From assembly GCA_910577255.1 (NCBI GenBank), contig CAJTMH010000004.1:1-64000 (forward strand): a stretch of 64,000 bases of DNA. Direction: 5' to 3'. Shown here piece by piece: positions 25,083 to 32,540 of this stretch (positions are counted from its first letter, which is position 1; each line of letters starts with the position of its first letter). The notes under the pieces are model-generated. The model saw only the letters and a program-made list of their open reading frames with translations. It searched no databases and was not told where the DNA came from. Made by a program: the position numbers and the translations under genes. This DNA is from an uncultured Duncaniella sp. (GTDB taxonomy: Bacteria > Bacteroidota > Bacteroidia > Bacteroidales > Muribaculaceae).

Positions 25083-26327
25083 CTATTCGTCCTTGAGAGC
25101 CACGGCGGGATTGATACGCTGGGCGAGGTAGGCCGGGAAACAGATACCCCCGATGACCATCAACGCTATCAGCCCGAACGAGATGAGGGCGCAGACCGCC
25201 ACTCGTTCCACCACGAAATACCCATGGTAGTACTGGCTGAATTCCTCGTAAGCCAGCAGGCAGTCTATACCGAAAGCTATCGGGGTGACCACAACGAGGA
25301 GAAGCAAGCCCTCGGAAATCAGACGCCGGAAGATGGCGGTGCGGGTGCCGCCCATGGCCTTGCGTATGGCTATCTCGCCGGTGCGCTGCTGGGTGCGGAA
25401 CCAGAAGGTGCCGAAAATGCCAAGGAAAATGTTGAGCACAAGGAAGCCCAGGCCCACAAACATGTTACGGCGCTCATTTTCCCATAATTGCATGAACATG
25501 CGTCGTTGCTCCTTGAAGGGGATCACATTGACGAGAATCACGTTGCCTACATGCAGGAGCGACTCGGCCTGATCCATAAAGCGTTCCACCACATCGTGGT
25601 CCTCCTCAGGCTTGATACGTACGCACACCTCATCTTCCCAGGAGAACCATGATTCAGGAAGCCGTGACACTACCGTCTCGCCCATAGCAGTATAGTCGTG
25701 ATAACGCGGAGTCAGGATAGCCGCCCCTACCACCGGGTGTATCGAGGTGTCGCTTACAGCAGTGGATGTCAGCACCTCCTTGCCTATGAGCGATGTGCCC
25801 GAAATGCCATATCCCTTAAGGATATTGTCGGAGATTATCAACTTTTCCTCGGACAAGAGCTGTGAAAGCCGGTCGAACGACTCACCGCGGGTGCCTTCGT
25901 AGCGGAACACCTTGACAAAATCGGGGGAGACGAAACGCTTGAACACATGCGACTGGTTAGACATAGTGTCGCAGACAAATCCGGTGCCTGAGTTGGAGCC
26001 GTTGTAGGGGAACGACGCTTTTGAAATCGAGGCCGCCTCCACCATAGGATGATGCTGCAGACGCGAGAGCAACTCGACCATATCGGCACTGATACAATTC
26101 TCATCACGACCTGGGATATAGTCGGGACTTTTGGGGGTAATCTCGTTGAATGACAGGCGATAAGTATGTGAAATGTCGAATCCCCTAGGGAGAGAACTGT
26201 AGGACTGGTAGACGTAGAGGAAATCGACCACATACCACAGCACCACCGACACAATCAGCAGCTCGAGGGCAAGCCACACGTTGGTGCGCCATTCATTTTT
26301 TATCTGTTTTAAAAGTTTACGTCGCAT
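25083..26327 (-). CDS. ABC transporter permease, MacB/FtsX type (B2)
   Basis: A 414-residue permease with one N-terminal transmembrane helix (about 16-38), a large periplasmic domain and three C-terminal helices (about 285-405) with the FtsX-domain sequence FRTQQRTGEIAIRKAMGGT. No ATPase domain. Its N-terminus (RRKLLKQIKNEWRTNVWLALE) closely resembles the permease at 27669-28949 (KRKLLKQMANQWRSNVWLVVE), so the two are tandem paralogues. The coupling helix region after the third helix would contact the ATPase encoded at 30301-30975. Confidence 0.9.
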   Translation of the reverse strand: MRRKLLKQIKNEWRTNVWLALELLIVSVVLWYVVDFLYVYQSYSSLPRGFDISHTYRLSFNEITPKSPDYIPGRDENCISADMVELLSRLQHHPMVEAASISKASFPYNGSNSGTGFVCDTMSNQSHVFKRFVSPDFVKVFRYEGTRGESFDRLSQLLSEEKLIISDNILKGYGISGTSLIGKEVLTSTAVSDTSIHPVVGAAILTPRYHDYTAMGETVVSRLPESWFSWEDEVCVRIKPEEDHDVVERFMDQAESLLHVGNVILVNVIPFKEQRRMFMQLWENERRNMFVGLGFLVLNIFLGIFGTFWFRTQQRTGEIAIRKAMGGTRTAIFRRLISEGLLLLVVVTPIAFGIDCLLAYEEFSQYYHGYFVVERVAVCALISFGLIALMVIGGICFPAYLAQRINPAVALKDE

Positions 26328-26359
26328 TTTTCAGTAAAAAAGTTGTGAGGGTGGTGAAT

Positions 26360-27646
26360 TTATTTGCCTCCGCGCAGGGCGGTGACGAGTGACACACGTG
26401 ACATCTGGATGGCGGGGATGGCCGAACTTAGCAGATTGAGCACAAAGCAGAAGAGAAGCGCCCAACCGAAAGTGGACCATTGGAGCAACATCGACGGATT
26501 GACCGACGGAGGGGTCAGGAAGAGGGTGAAATCCTGCGCGAAGATGAGGCGGTTGAAGCAGAAAGCCATCACCACACTGAGTATAAGCCCGAGAATACCC
26601 CCTATGAGGGTTATGACAAAGTTCTCGTTGATGATCGAGAGGAGAGTGTTGAGGCGGGTGGCTCCGAAAGCGCGTCGCACGGCGAGTTCCGATATGCGTT
26701 GGCGCAGACGGCTGTGGGTCATGCTCGAGAGATTGATGGCCGGGACTATGAGGAGGATGGCGAATATGATCCAGCGCTGACGGCGTGCTCCCTTGACATC
26801 AGGCTCATTGTTAGCCGAGAAGCTGGTTGCCTGCGTCTCCTGGTCATAAGGGCGGTGGCGGTTGAGAATCTCGTAGCCTTCACGACCTATCTCCTTCTGA
26901 TACTGTGCAAACCTCACGTTAAATTCCTCCCTCACCTCGTCCATCCTCCCTTCGGGGGCAAGGATGGTGACGCTGTAATAGCCGGCAGGGAGTGCCCAGG
27001 TGTTGTCGGGGGTATTGGTGGAGGTGGTGTTGATCCATACCTGCGCATAAGCCTTTGTGGCTATGGGACTGACAGGTTTCACCACCCCGGCCACGGTGTA
27101 GACGGCATTGTTGAGCAGAAATTCACGACCTACCACATCGGTGGTGCCGAAAAGGCGGTTGGCCACATTGGAGTCAATCACAGCCTTGGAAAGTCCGGCC
27201 TCGAAATCGGTCTTACCGAACGGTGTGCCGGCCACAAAACTGAAGTCGAACACGTTGAAGTAGTTGTGGTCAGTCTCGCGCACGTCGGCCGCGAAGGGTT
27301 TCTGCTTGGCCAGGCCTACCGACATCACTCCGGCGTCGATGGTATAGGCAGTCACAGCCTCAGGGGTCTCAAGCGGATAGAACAATTCCTTGACCATCCG
27401 GAAACTCATCGGACAATTGGAGTTGTTTTCCTCCACATTGCCCCACTCCTTAAAGCCGAATGACACGAAAGAGTAGTGGAGGAAGCGGTCACGGTTGCTC
27501 TCGGGAGCAAACGGAGCCACTTTGACCTGCTGCATCATCACCACCACCATCACCAGGAAGATGGAGAGAGCCGTGCCGATGATGGTGACAGCAGCTATCA
27601 CCGGCTGCCGGCGCAGGTTATAGAAAGCCTGTTGGATCAGTTTCAT
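26360..27646 (-). CDS. ABC transporter permease, MacB/FtsX type (A2)
   Basis: A 428-residue permease with the same topology (1 + 3 helices around a periplasmic domain). The FtsX segment is RLRQRISELAVRRAFGATR. The N-terminus shares IIGTALSIFLVMVVVMMQQ and APESNRDR with the permease at 28959-30254, marking it as a paralogue of that gene rather than of its direct neighbours. 22 bp separate it from the upstream gene and 32 bp from the downstream one. Confidence 0.9.
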   Translation of the reverse strand: MKLIQQAFYNLRRQPVIAAVTIIGTALSIFLVMVVVMMQQVKVAPFAPESNRDRFLHYSFVSFGFKEWGNVEENNSNCPMSFRMVKELFYPLETPEAVTAYTIDAGVMSVGLAKQKPFAADVRETDHNYFNVFDFSFVAGTPFGKTDFEAGLSKAVIDSNVANRLFGTTDVVGREFLLNNAVYTVAGVVKPVSPIATKAYAQVWINTTSTNTPDNTWALPAGYYSVTILAPEGRMDEVREEFNVRFAQYQKEIGREGYEILNRHRPYDQETQATSFSANNEPDVKGARRQRWIIFAILLIVPAINLSSMTHSRLRQRISELAVRRAFGATRLNTLLSIINENFVITLIGGILGLILSVVMAFCFNRLIFAQDFTLFLTPPSVNPSMLLQWSTFGWALLFCFVLNLLSSAIPAIQMSRVSLVTALRGGK

Positions 27647-27668
27647 TATTATAAATAATAAAGGTTAT

Positions 27669-28949
27669 TTATTCGTCATGCAGGGCTTCGGCAGGCTGAA
27701 TCTTCATGGCTGCGCGCGCCGGGAAGTAGATGCCGAGAGTTATCATGGCCAGACATGCAAGGAATGTCATGCCAACGGTCCAGGCCATCATGCCTACAGT
27801 GAAATGCGGGCCGTCCATACGGAGATTGAACTCCAGATAGGCTATAAGCGAGTCAATGCCAAAGGCCAGCACCGTGGCGATGACAAGGAGAATGATTCCC
27901 TCACCCATCAGACGACGGAAGATAGAGGCTCGGGTGGCTCCGGCAGCCATGCGGACAGCCATCTCGGAGACACGCTGGCGTGTGCGGTACCAGAAGGTGC
28001 CGAGCAGCCCGAGGAACACGTTGACAAGCAGGAAGGCAAGCACCACGTAGAGCTTGAGTTTCACCTTGGAGTCCTCGCTGATACGCTCGGCGCGGACGTC
28101 GTCGAACGACCGGATGTCGACCACATAAGTCAGACCGATGTGAAACAGCTTGGAGATATCGGCCCGGAAACGTTCGATGAACCCATTGTCGGCCTCAGGG
28201 CGGACGCGGATAGAGAGATCGTCGAAGTACTCAATGTGTTGGTCCACGCTCTCGATGAGGGGCATAAGCACGAACGAATAATAGTCAAGCGGGGTGGTGT
28301 CCTCGCGCTTCACGTCATTCACCACATTGACGAGCTTGTAATTCTGGCCGTTGACCAGCATCTTGTGGCCAATGAGCGAAATGGGATCCACCGGTCCTGA
28401 CTGGGCCACGGTGTCAACACTGTTGACGAAATTCCGAGCCACAAGGATGTTGGCTCCGTCCGAACCGAACTGCTCGGCCACCTCTTCGGGGGACTCACCG
28501 CGCATTCCACCGATGCGGAACACTTTCAGGAAGTCAGCGTTGGCATAGCCGTAGCGAGTGGAGGGCCGACGAGTGCCATAGTAGAGCGAATCGGCCGTCA
28601 CGTCGACCACATAGCATGAAGCGAAATTGCCATGATAGGGCTCCACACCCTGGATGGAGAGGGCCACGGCCTCGACACCGGGATAGTGGCGCAGACGGTC
28701 GAGGAGCTGGCGGCGTTCCTGCACCGATGTGGTCTCCTCGGCACCTTCGGGGAACTCGCCGGCGCGGTTGAATGAAATTTTGTAGCAGTGTTCGATGTCG
28801 AATCCGTTGGGTTCGGTCATCGGTTTTATCATGATGGTGAGGAAATCGATGATATACCACATCACCACCGATACAATCAACAGTTCGACCACGAGCCACA
28901 CATTGCTGCGCCACTGGTTGGCCATCTGTTTGAGTAATTTGCGTTTCAT
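27669..28949 (-). CDS. ABC transporter permease, MacB/FtsX type (B1)
   Basis: A 426-residue permease, class B of the ABAB set. It has an N-terminal helix (about 15-37), a periplasmic domain and three C-terminal helices with FtsX motif RTRQRVSEMAVRMAAGATR. It is separated by only 9 bp from the upstream class A permease, so the two are likely translated together and may form a heterodimer (inference). Confidence 0.9.
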   Translation of the reverse strand: MKRKLLKQMANQWRSNVWLVVELLIVSVVMWYIIDFLTIMIKPMTEPNGFDIEHCYKISFNRAGEFPEGAEETTSVQERRQLLDRLRHYPGVEAVALSIQGVEPYHGNFASCYVVDVTADSLYYGTRRPSTRYGYANADFLKVFRIGGMRGESPEEVAEQFGSDGANILVARNFVNSVDTVAQSGPVDPISLIGHKMLVNGQNYKLVNVVNDVKREDTTPLDYYSFVLMPLIESVDQHIEYFDDLSIRVRPEADNGFIERFRADISKLFHIGLTYVVDIRSFDDVRAERISEDSKVKLKLYVVLAFLLVNVFLGLLGTFWYRTRQRVSEMAVRMAAGATRASIFRRLMGEGIILLVIATVLAFGIDSLIAYLEFNLRMDGPHFTVGMMAWTVGMTFLACLAMITLGIYFPARAAMKIQPAEALHDE

Positions 28950-28958
28950 AACTTGAAT

Positions 28959-30254
28959 TTATTTGGAGTCACCGTTAAGGGCGTCGACAGGATCGACACG
29001 TGATGCACGCCAGGCAGGAATGCCGGCACTTAAAATGTTGAGAATAAAGCAGAAGAGGAGAGTCCATCCGAATATCGACCAGCGGAAAATCATGGTGAAG
29101 TCGACTGTCATCTCAGCTGAATATCCCTCCCAGTTGTCGATAGGCTCGAAGAGGAAAGCCGTGAAAAGCCATGCGAAAAGCATCGAGAGCACCAGACCGA
29201 TGAAACCGCCGATGAGTGTCACCACGAGATTCTCGGCCAGAATGTCGCGCATGATTGATCCACGAGTTGCCCCGAAGGCGCGGCGCACCCCTATCTCGTG
29301 GCGGCGACGGCGCAGACGGCTCTGGGTCATGCTCGAGAGATTGATGGCCGGGATGATGAGGATGATGCCGAGCAATATCCAACGTATCATGCGGTCCTGT
29401 TTGATATCAGGAGCCCTGTTGGTGCCACCAAGCAGGTGGACGGCCTCCTGGGTGTAGGGGAAGTCGGTGTCGTCGCGTTCCCATCCTATGGCCTTGAGCT
29501 CGTTGGCGAACGAGGCGTTGCGCGAACGGATCTCGCGACGCATCTCATCCACATCGTCGGCCGAGCGGGCCATTGATATGACCGAATATTCGCCGAAATA
29601 GCGGCTGACGTCGCTACCGTCGAGGTCCAATTTAGAGGCGGATCGTGTCTCCACCGGATACCATATCTGGGCATAGCTCCAGCCCATGAGGGGCGAGACA
29701 TCCTTCACCACACCTACCACGGTGTAGGGTTCCTGCATGATGCGCATGGTCTGCCCGACGGCATCGGCGTTGCTGAACAGTTTCCGGGCCACGTTCTCGG
29801 TGATGACCGCCACCTTGTTGCCGGTCTCCACATCGGTGCTTGTGTAGGGGGCACCGTGGATGAATGTGTAGTCGAAAATCTTCCAGACATTCTGGTCGGC
29901 GGCGCGGGTATCGGCCATAATGGAATTGCTGCCGGTGACCGCGATGTCGCGCGGCGATGTGGAGCTGGAGAGGATACAGATCACCTCAGGGGTGGTGAGG
30001 TCGCCATAGAGACGGTCAATGGCGTCGTGCGACAAATGGCTGCTCCCCGACATCTGGTCGGTGCTGAGGCTGATACCGTACTCATAGAGCAGACGGTCGC
30101 GGTTTGACTCGGGAGCTATCGGCTCAGTCTGGATCACATACATCATCATCACCACCATCACCAGCAGAATGGCGAGGGCTGTGCCTATGATGGATACAGA
30201 GCCGAGCACCGGCTGTGTCCCCAGGTCATATTTTATCTGTTTTAGAAGTTTCAT
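28959..30254 (-). CDS. ABC transporter permease, MacB/FtsX type (A1)
   Basis: A 431-residue permease, class A. I chose the start at 30254 (MKLLKQIKYDLGTQ), because the open frame upstream to 30335 adds 27 polar residues without counterpart in the paralogues. It has one N-terminal helix, a periplasmic domain and three C-terminal helices; FtsX motif RLRRRRHEIGVRRAFGATR. First of four permeases after the ATPase gene. Confidence 0.9.
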   Translation of the reverse strand: MKLLKQIKYDLGTQPVLGSVSIIGTALAILLVMVVMMMYVIQTEPIAPESNRDRLLYEYGISLSTDQMSGSSHLSHDAIDRLYGDLTTPEVICILSSSTSPRDIAVTGSNSIMADTRAADQNVWKIFDYTFIHGAPYTSTDVETGNKVAVITENVARKLFSNADAVGQTMRIMQEPYTVVGVVKDVSPLMGWSYAQIWYPVETRSASKLDLDGSDVSRYFGEYSVISMARSADDVDEMRREIRSRNASFANELKAIGWERDDTDFPYTQEAVHLLGGTNRAPDIKQDRMIRWILLGIILIIPAINLSSMTQSRLRRRRHEIGVRRAFGATRGSIMRDILAENLVVTLIGGFIGLVLSMLFAWLFTAFLFEPIDNWEGYSAEMTVDFTMIFRWSIFGWTLLFCFILNILSAGIPAWRASRVDPVDALNGDSK

Positions 30255-30300
30255 TGCGTTGTGTTGTGAGTCGATTGAATGATATTGGCTTGAATGGGGA

Positions 30301-30975
30301 TTATCCAATCTGACGGCCGTCGAAGAAGTGGACAATGCGGTCAGTCAGCTTTGCCTGTTCCTCATTGTGGGTCACCATTACTATGGTGCGGCCATCCTGC
30401 TTGTTGAGGTCGTGGAGCAGGTCCATCACCTCGGCACCCATCTTCGAGTCGAGGTTACCGGTGGGTTCGTCGGCGAGGATAATCTCCGGATTGCCCACTA
30501 TGGCTCTCGCTATGGCCACACGCTGGCACTGACCACCCGAAAGCTGCGCCGGCATGTGGCGGCTGCGGTGGGTAAGGCCCACGCGTTCAAGCACATCGCG
30601 CACCAGCTGCTTGCGCTCGCGCTCGGAGACGCCTGAACGGTAGACCAATGGAAGCTCAATATTGTCGATGACGTTAAGTGACGGAATGAGGTGGAAACTC
30701 TGGAAGACGAATCCGAGGTTCTTGTTGCGGAAAGCAGCGAGTTCGCGGTCGCCCATCTTGCCGATGGTGGTTCCTGCAATCTCGATGGAGCCTGATGTGG
30801 GGGTATCGAGGAGGCCGATTATGTTGAGGAGAGTGGATTTGCCGCATCCCGACGGCCCCATAACTGAGATGAATTCACCTTTTTCCACTTCGAGGTTGAC
30901 GTTTTCAAGTGCTTGAGTCTCAATTTCGTTGGTACGATAGATCTTATTGACTTCAGAGAGTTTGATGATTGACAT
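30301..30975 (-). CDS. ABC transporter ATP-binding protein (LolD/MacB type)
   Basis: A 224-residue ATPase of the MacB/LolD/FtsE group. Walker A is GPSGCGKST (about 40-48), the Q-loop lies in LGFVFQSFHLIPSLNV, the signature is LSGGQCQRVAIARA, Walker B is IILADEPTGNLDS, and the switch His is in MVTHNEEQA. It powers the permeases encoded just downstream; it is the only ATPase gene for four permeases. It lies 69 bp after the fusion-protein gene. Confidence 0.96.
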   Translation of the reverse strand: MSIIKLSEVNKIYRTNEIETQALENVNLEVEKGEFISVMGPSGCGKSTLLNIIGLLDTPTSGSIEIAGTTIGKMGDRELAAFRNKNLGFVFQSFHLIPSLNVIDNIELPLVYRSGVSERERKQLVRDVLERVGLTHRSRHMPAQLSGGQCQRVAIARAIVGNPEIILADEPTGNLDSKMGAEVMDLLHDLNKQDGRTIVMVTHNEEQAKLTDRIVHFFDGRQIG

Positions 30976-31044
30976 AATGTAGTGTATTTTTTGGATGTTT
31001 TTTATTTTTCTGATATTTACTGTGAGGAGGATGAGGAGAAGGAG

Positions 31045-32292
31045 TTAACGGATGGAGAGATGCTGCGAGGTCTTATAGTCGTTCATGTCGCTTGTCACCA
31101 CGCTGTCCCCCTCTTTGAGGCCCTCGACCACCTCGACATATTCATAATTGCTGTCGCCGAGGCGCACTTTGCGTTTCACAAGCTCGTCGTCGCCGTCGAC
31201 CACGAAGAGCTCATACATGCCGGGGCCCATGTAGTAGGAACCGTTGCGGATGCGGAGGATGTCGTCCTTGATATCACACATCACATACACGTCGGTTTTG
31301 AGGCCTGAGCGGAGACGCGGATAGTCGTCACGTTCGAGCTTGACGGTAAACGAGATTACGCCGTTGGTGCTGAGGGGGGTGACGTTGGAGACTGTGCCTG
31401 TGAGCATCTCCTTGCCGATGCGTATGTTAGCCGGGGCACCAACCGATACGCGCTCGCCGTAACTGTCGGCTATCTCGGCATCGACACTGAAATGGCTTAG
31501 GTCACTGACCACAGCCAGTTTCTGTCCCTGAGCTATCTGGCTGCCTATCTCCTTGTTGATATATGTGAGGGTTGCGGCGCGTGGCGACTTGATGCGGGCA
31601 TCCTCGAGGGTGCGGTTCATCTCACCCATGTTTTTCTCGAAGATGCTCACCTCGAGCTGCTTGCTCTTGTACTCGGCATCCTTGACCTGACGCTCGTTGA
31701 CGAGCTGCTGACGGAGCTGCTGGAGTTCGAGGCGACCGGTGTTGTAGGCAAGTTCAGCTTCACGGACTTTGTCGCCAGTGCCTGAACCGAGGCTGTCGAG
31801 GCGGCGTTCGTTCTGCACCTCGGCGGCCAGACGGTTGACGCTCAACTCCTTGACCTTTATCTGCATCTCAAGGTTGTGGAGGTAGGTCGAGATGTTAAGT
31901 CGGGTCTGCTCCATGTCGAGGCGTTTCATCTGCATCTCATCGGAGAGCTTGTTGAGTTCGGTCTCGGCCGACTGGAGGTCGAGGCGGAGGAGAGGAGTGC
32001 CCTCCATCACGCTGTCACCGCTCATGCAGTAGACTTCAACAATGCGGGTGGCAATGGGAGAGTTGATGATTTCCTCGAAAGCGGGAACCACTTTGCCGGA
32101 GGCACTGACCGAGGTCTCGATGGAGCCCCGCTCCACCTTTGACAATACGATGTCGGAACGCTTCACGCCCTTGCGCAACGACACGAACAGGAAGGCGAAT
32201 GCTGCCACAATGACCACAGCTATGATGCCGATGCGAAGGAACTGCCGGCGTTTACGTTTCTGAATCTCTGATTTGGGGATTTCTCTGTCCAT
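31045..32292 (-). CDS. Efflux membrane fusion protein (HlyD/MacA type)
   Basis: A periplasmic adaptor of 415 residues that joins the inner-membrane permeases to the TolC channel. It has an N-terminal anchor helix (about 17-40), a split lipoyl domain (VSASGKVVPAFEEIINS near 70; SPRAATLTYINKEIGSQIAQGQ near 235), a long alpha-helical hairpin between them (about 100-220), and a C-terminal beta-barrel and MP domain. First gene of the operon. About 57 nt upstream is an exact sigma-54 promoter match, so the whole seven-gene unit is probably under RpoN control. Confidence 0.93.
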   Translation of the reverse strand: MDREIPKSEIQKRKRRQFLRIGIIAVVIVAAFAFLFVSLRKGVKRSDIVLSKVERGSIETSVSASGKVVPAFEEIINSPIATRIVEVYCMSGDSVMEGTPLLRLDLQSAETELNKLSDEMQMKRLDMEQTRLNISTYLHNLEMQIKVKELSVNRLAAEVQNERRLDSLGSGTGDKVREAELAYNTGRLELQQLRQQLVNERQVKDAEYKSKQLEVSIFEKNMGEMNRTLEDARIKSPRAATLTYINKEIGSQIAQGQKLAVVSDLSHFSVDAEIADSYGERVSVGAPANIRIGKEMLTGTVSNVTPLSTNGVISFTVKLERDDYPRLRSGLKTDVYVMCDIKDDILRIRNGSYYMGPGMYELFVVDGDDELVKRKVRLGDSNYEYVEVVEGLKEGDSVVTSDMNDYKTSQHLSIR

Positions 32293-32348
32293 TTTTATTT
32301 TTTCGTGTTTTGATTTTTCGATGATGAATTATTTCGTGCCAAAAATAT

Positions 32349-32364
32349 TGCAATAACCGTGCCA
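32349..32364 (-). promoter_or_regulatory. Sigma-54 promoter of the efflux operon
   Basis: Minus strand reads TGGCACGGTTATTGCA, an exact match to the sigma-54 consensus TGGCACG-N4-TTGCA with GG and GC 10 nt apart. The expected start is near 32337, leaving a leader of about 45 nt before the fusion-protein gene. A second GGCACG nearby (about 32336-32341) lacks the -12 half. Confidence 0.82.
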
Positions 32365-32408
32365 AAATCATAAATAATTGCATATCAATACATTACCTCA
32401 ATACAACA

Positions 32409-32444
32409 ATGTCCATTTTCGGACACTTGTCCGAAAATGGACAT
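32409..32444. promoter_or_regulatory. Tandem operator: two TGTCC-N6-GGACA sites
   Basis: Two 16-bp dyads, at 32410-32425 and 32428-32443, stand 18 bp apart centre to centre; together they make a perfect 17+2+17 palindrome. The position, 45 bp upstream of the sigma-54 -24 element, suits an enhancer site for an NtrC-type activator. A separate intrinsic terminator lies further upstream, so this palindrome does not seem to be one. Confidence 0.7.
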
Positions 32445-32450
32445 CAAAAA

Positions 32451-32476
32451 CGGACATTATCGCACGGATATGTCCG
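32451..32476. promoter_or_regulatory. Outlying half-sites of the efflux operator
   Basis: CGGACAT (32451-32457) and ATGTCCG (32470-32476) repeat the half-site sequence of the two full dyads, in inverted order. They could extend activator binding. Confidence 0.45.
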
Positions 32477-32520
32477 AAAAAAAGCAAGCCGGGCGCACCT
32501 TCTCTTAAGGTGCGCCCGGC
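32477..32520 (-). terminator. Terminator after the GH3 gene
   Basis: A perfect 14-bp stem (32488-32501 with 32507-32520, loop CTCTT), followed on the minus strand by CTTGC and a run of seven U residues (A run 32477-32483). The hairpin ends 20 nt from the GH3 stop. Confidence 0.92.
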
Positions 32521-32540
32521 CAAAACTGGAAATTAATTTT

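Noticed and set aside
24367..25131. A 254-residue plus-strand frame opposite the TolC gene
   Set aside because: Antisense to a gene with all TolC features; no signal, motif or promoter of its own.
32336..32347. A second GGCACG as another sigma-54 promoter
   Set aside because: It lacks the GC of the -12 element at the required spacing.
32409..32444. The 36-bp palindrome read as a terminator
   Set aside because: No U run follows on either strand, and a much better terminator with a U run is next to it at 32477-32520; an operator explains it better.
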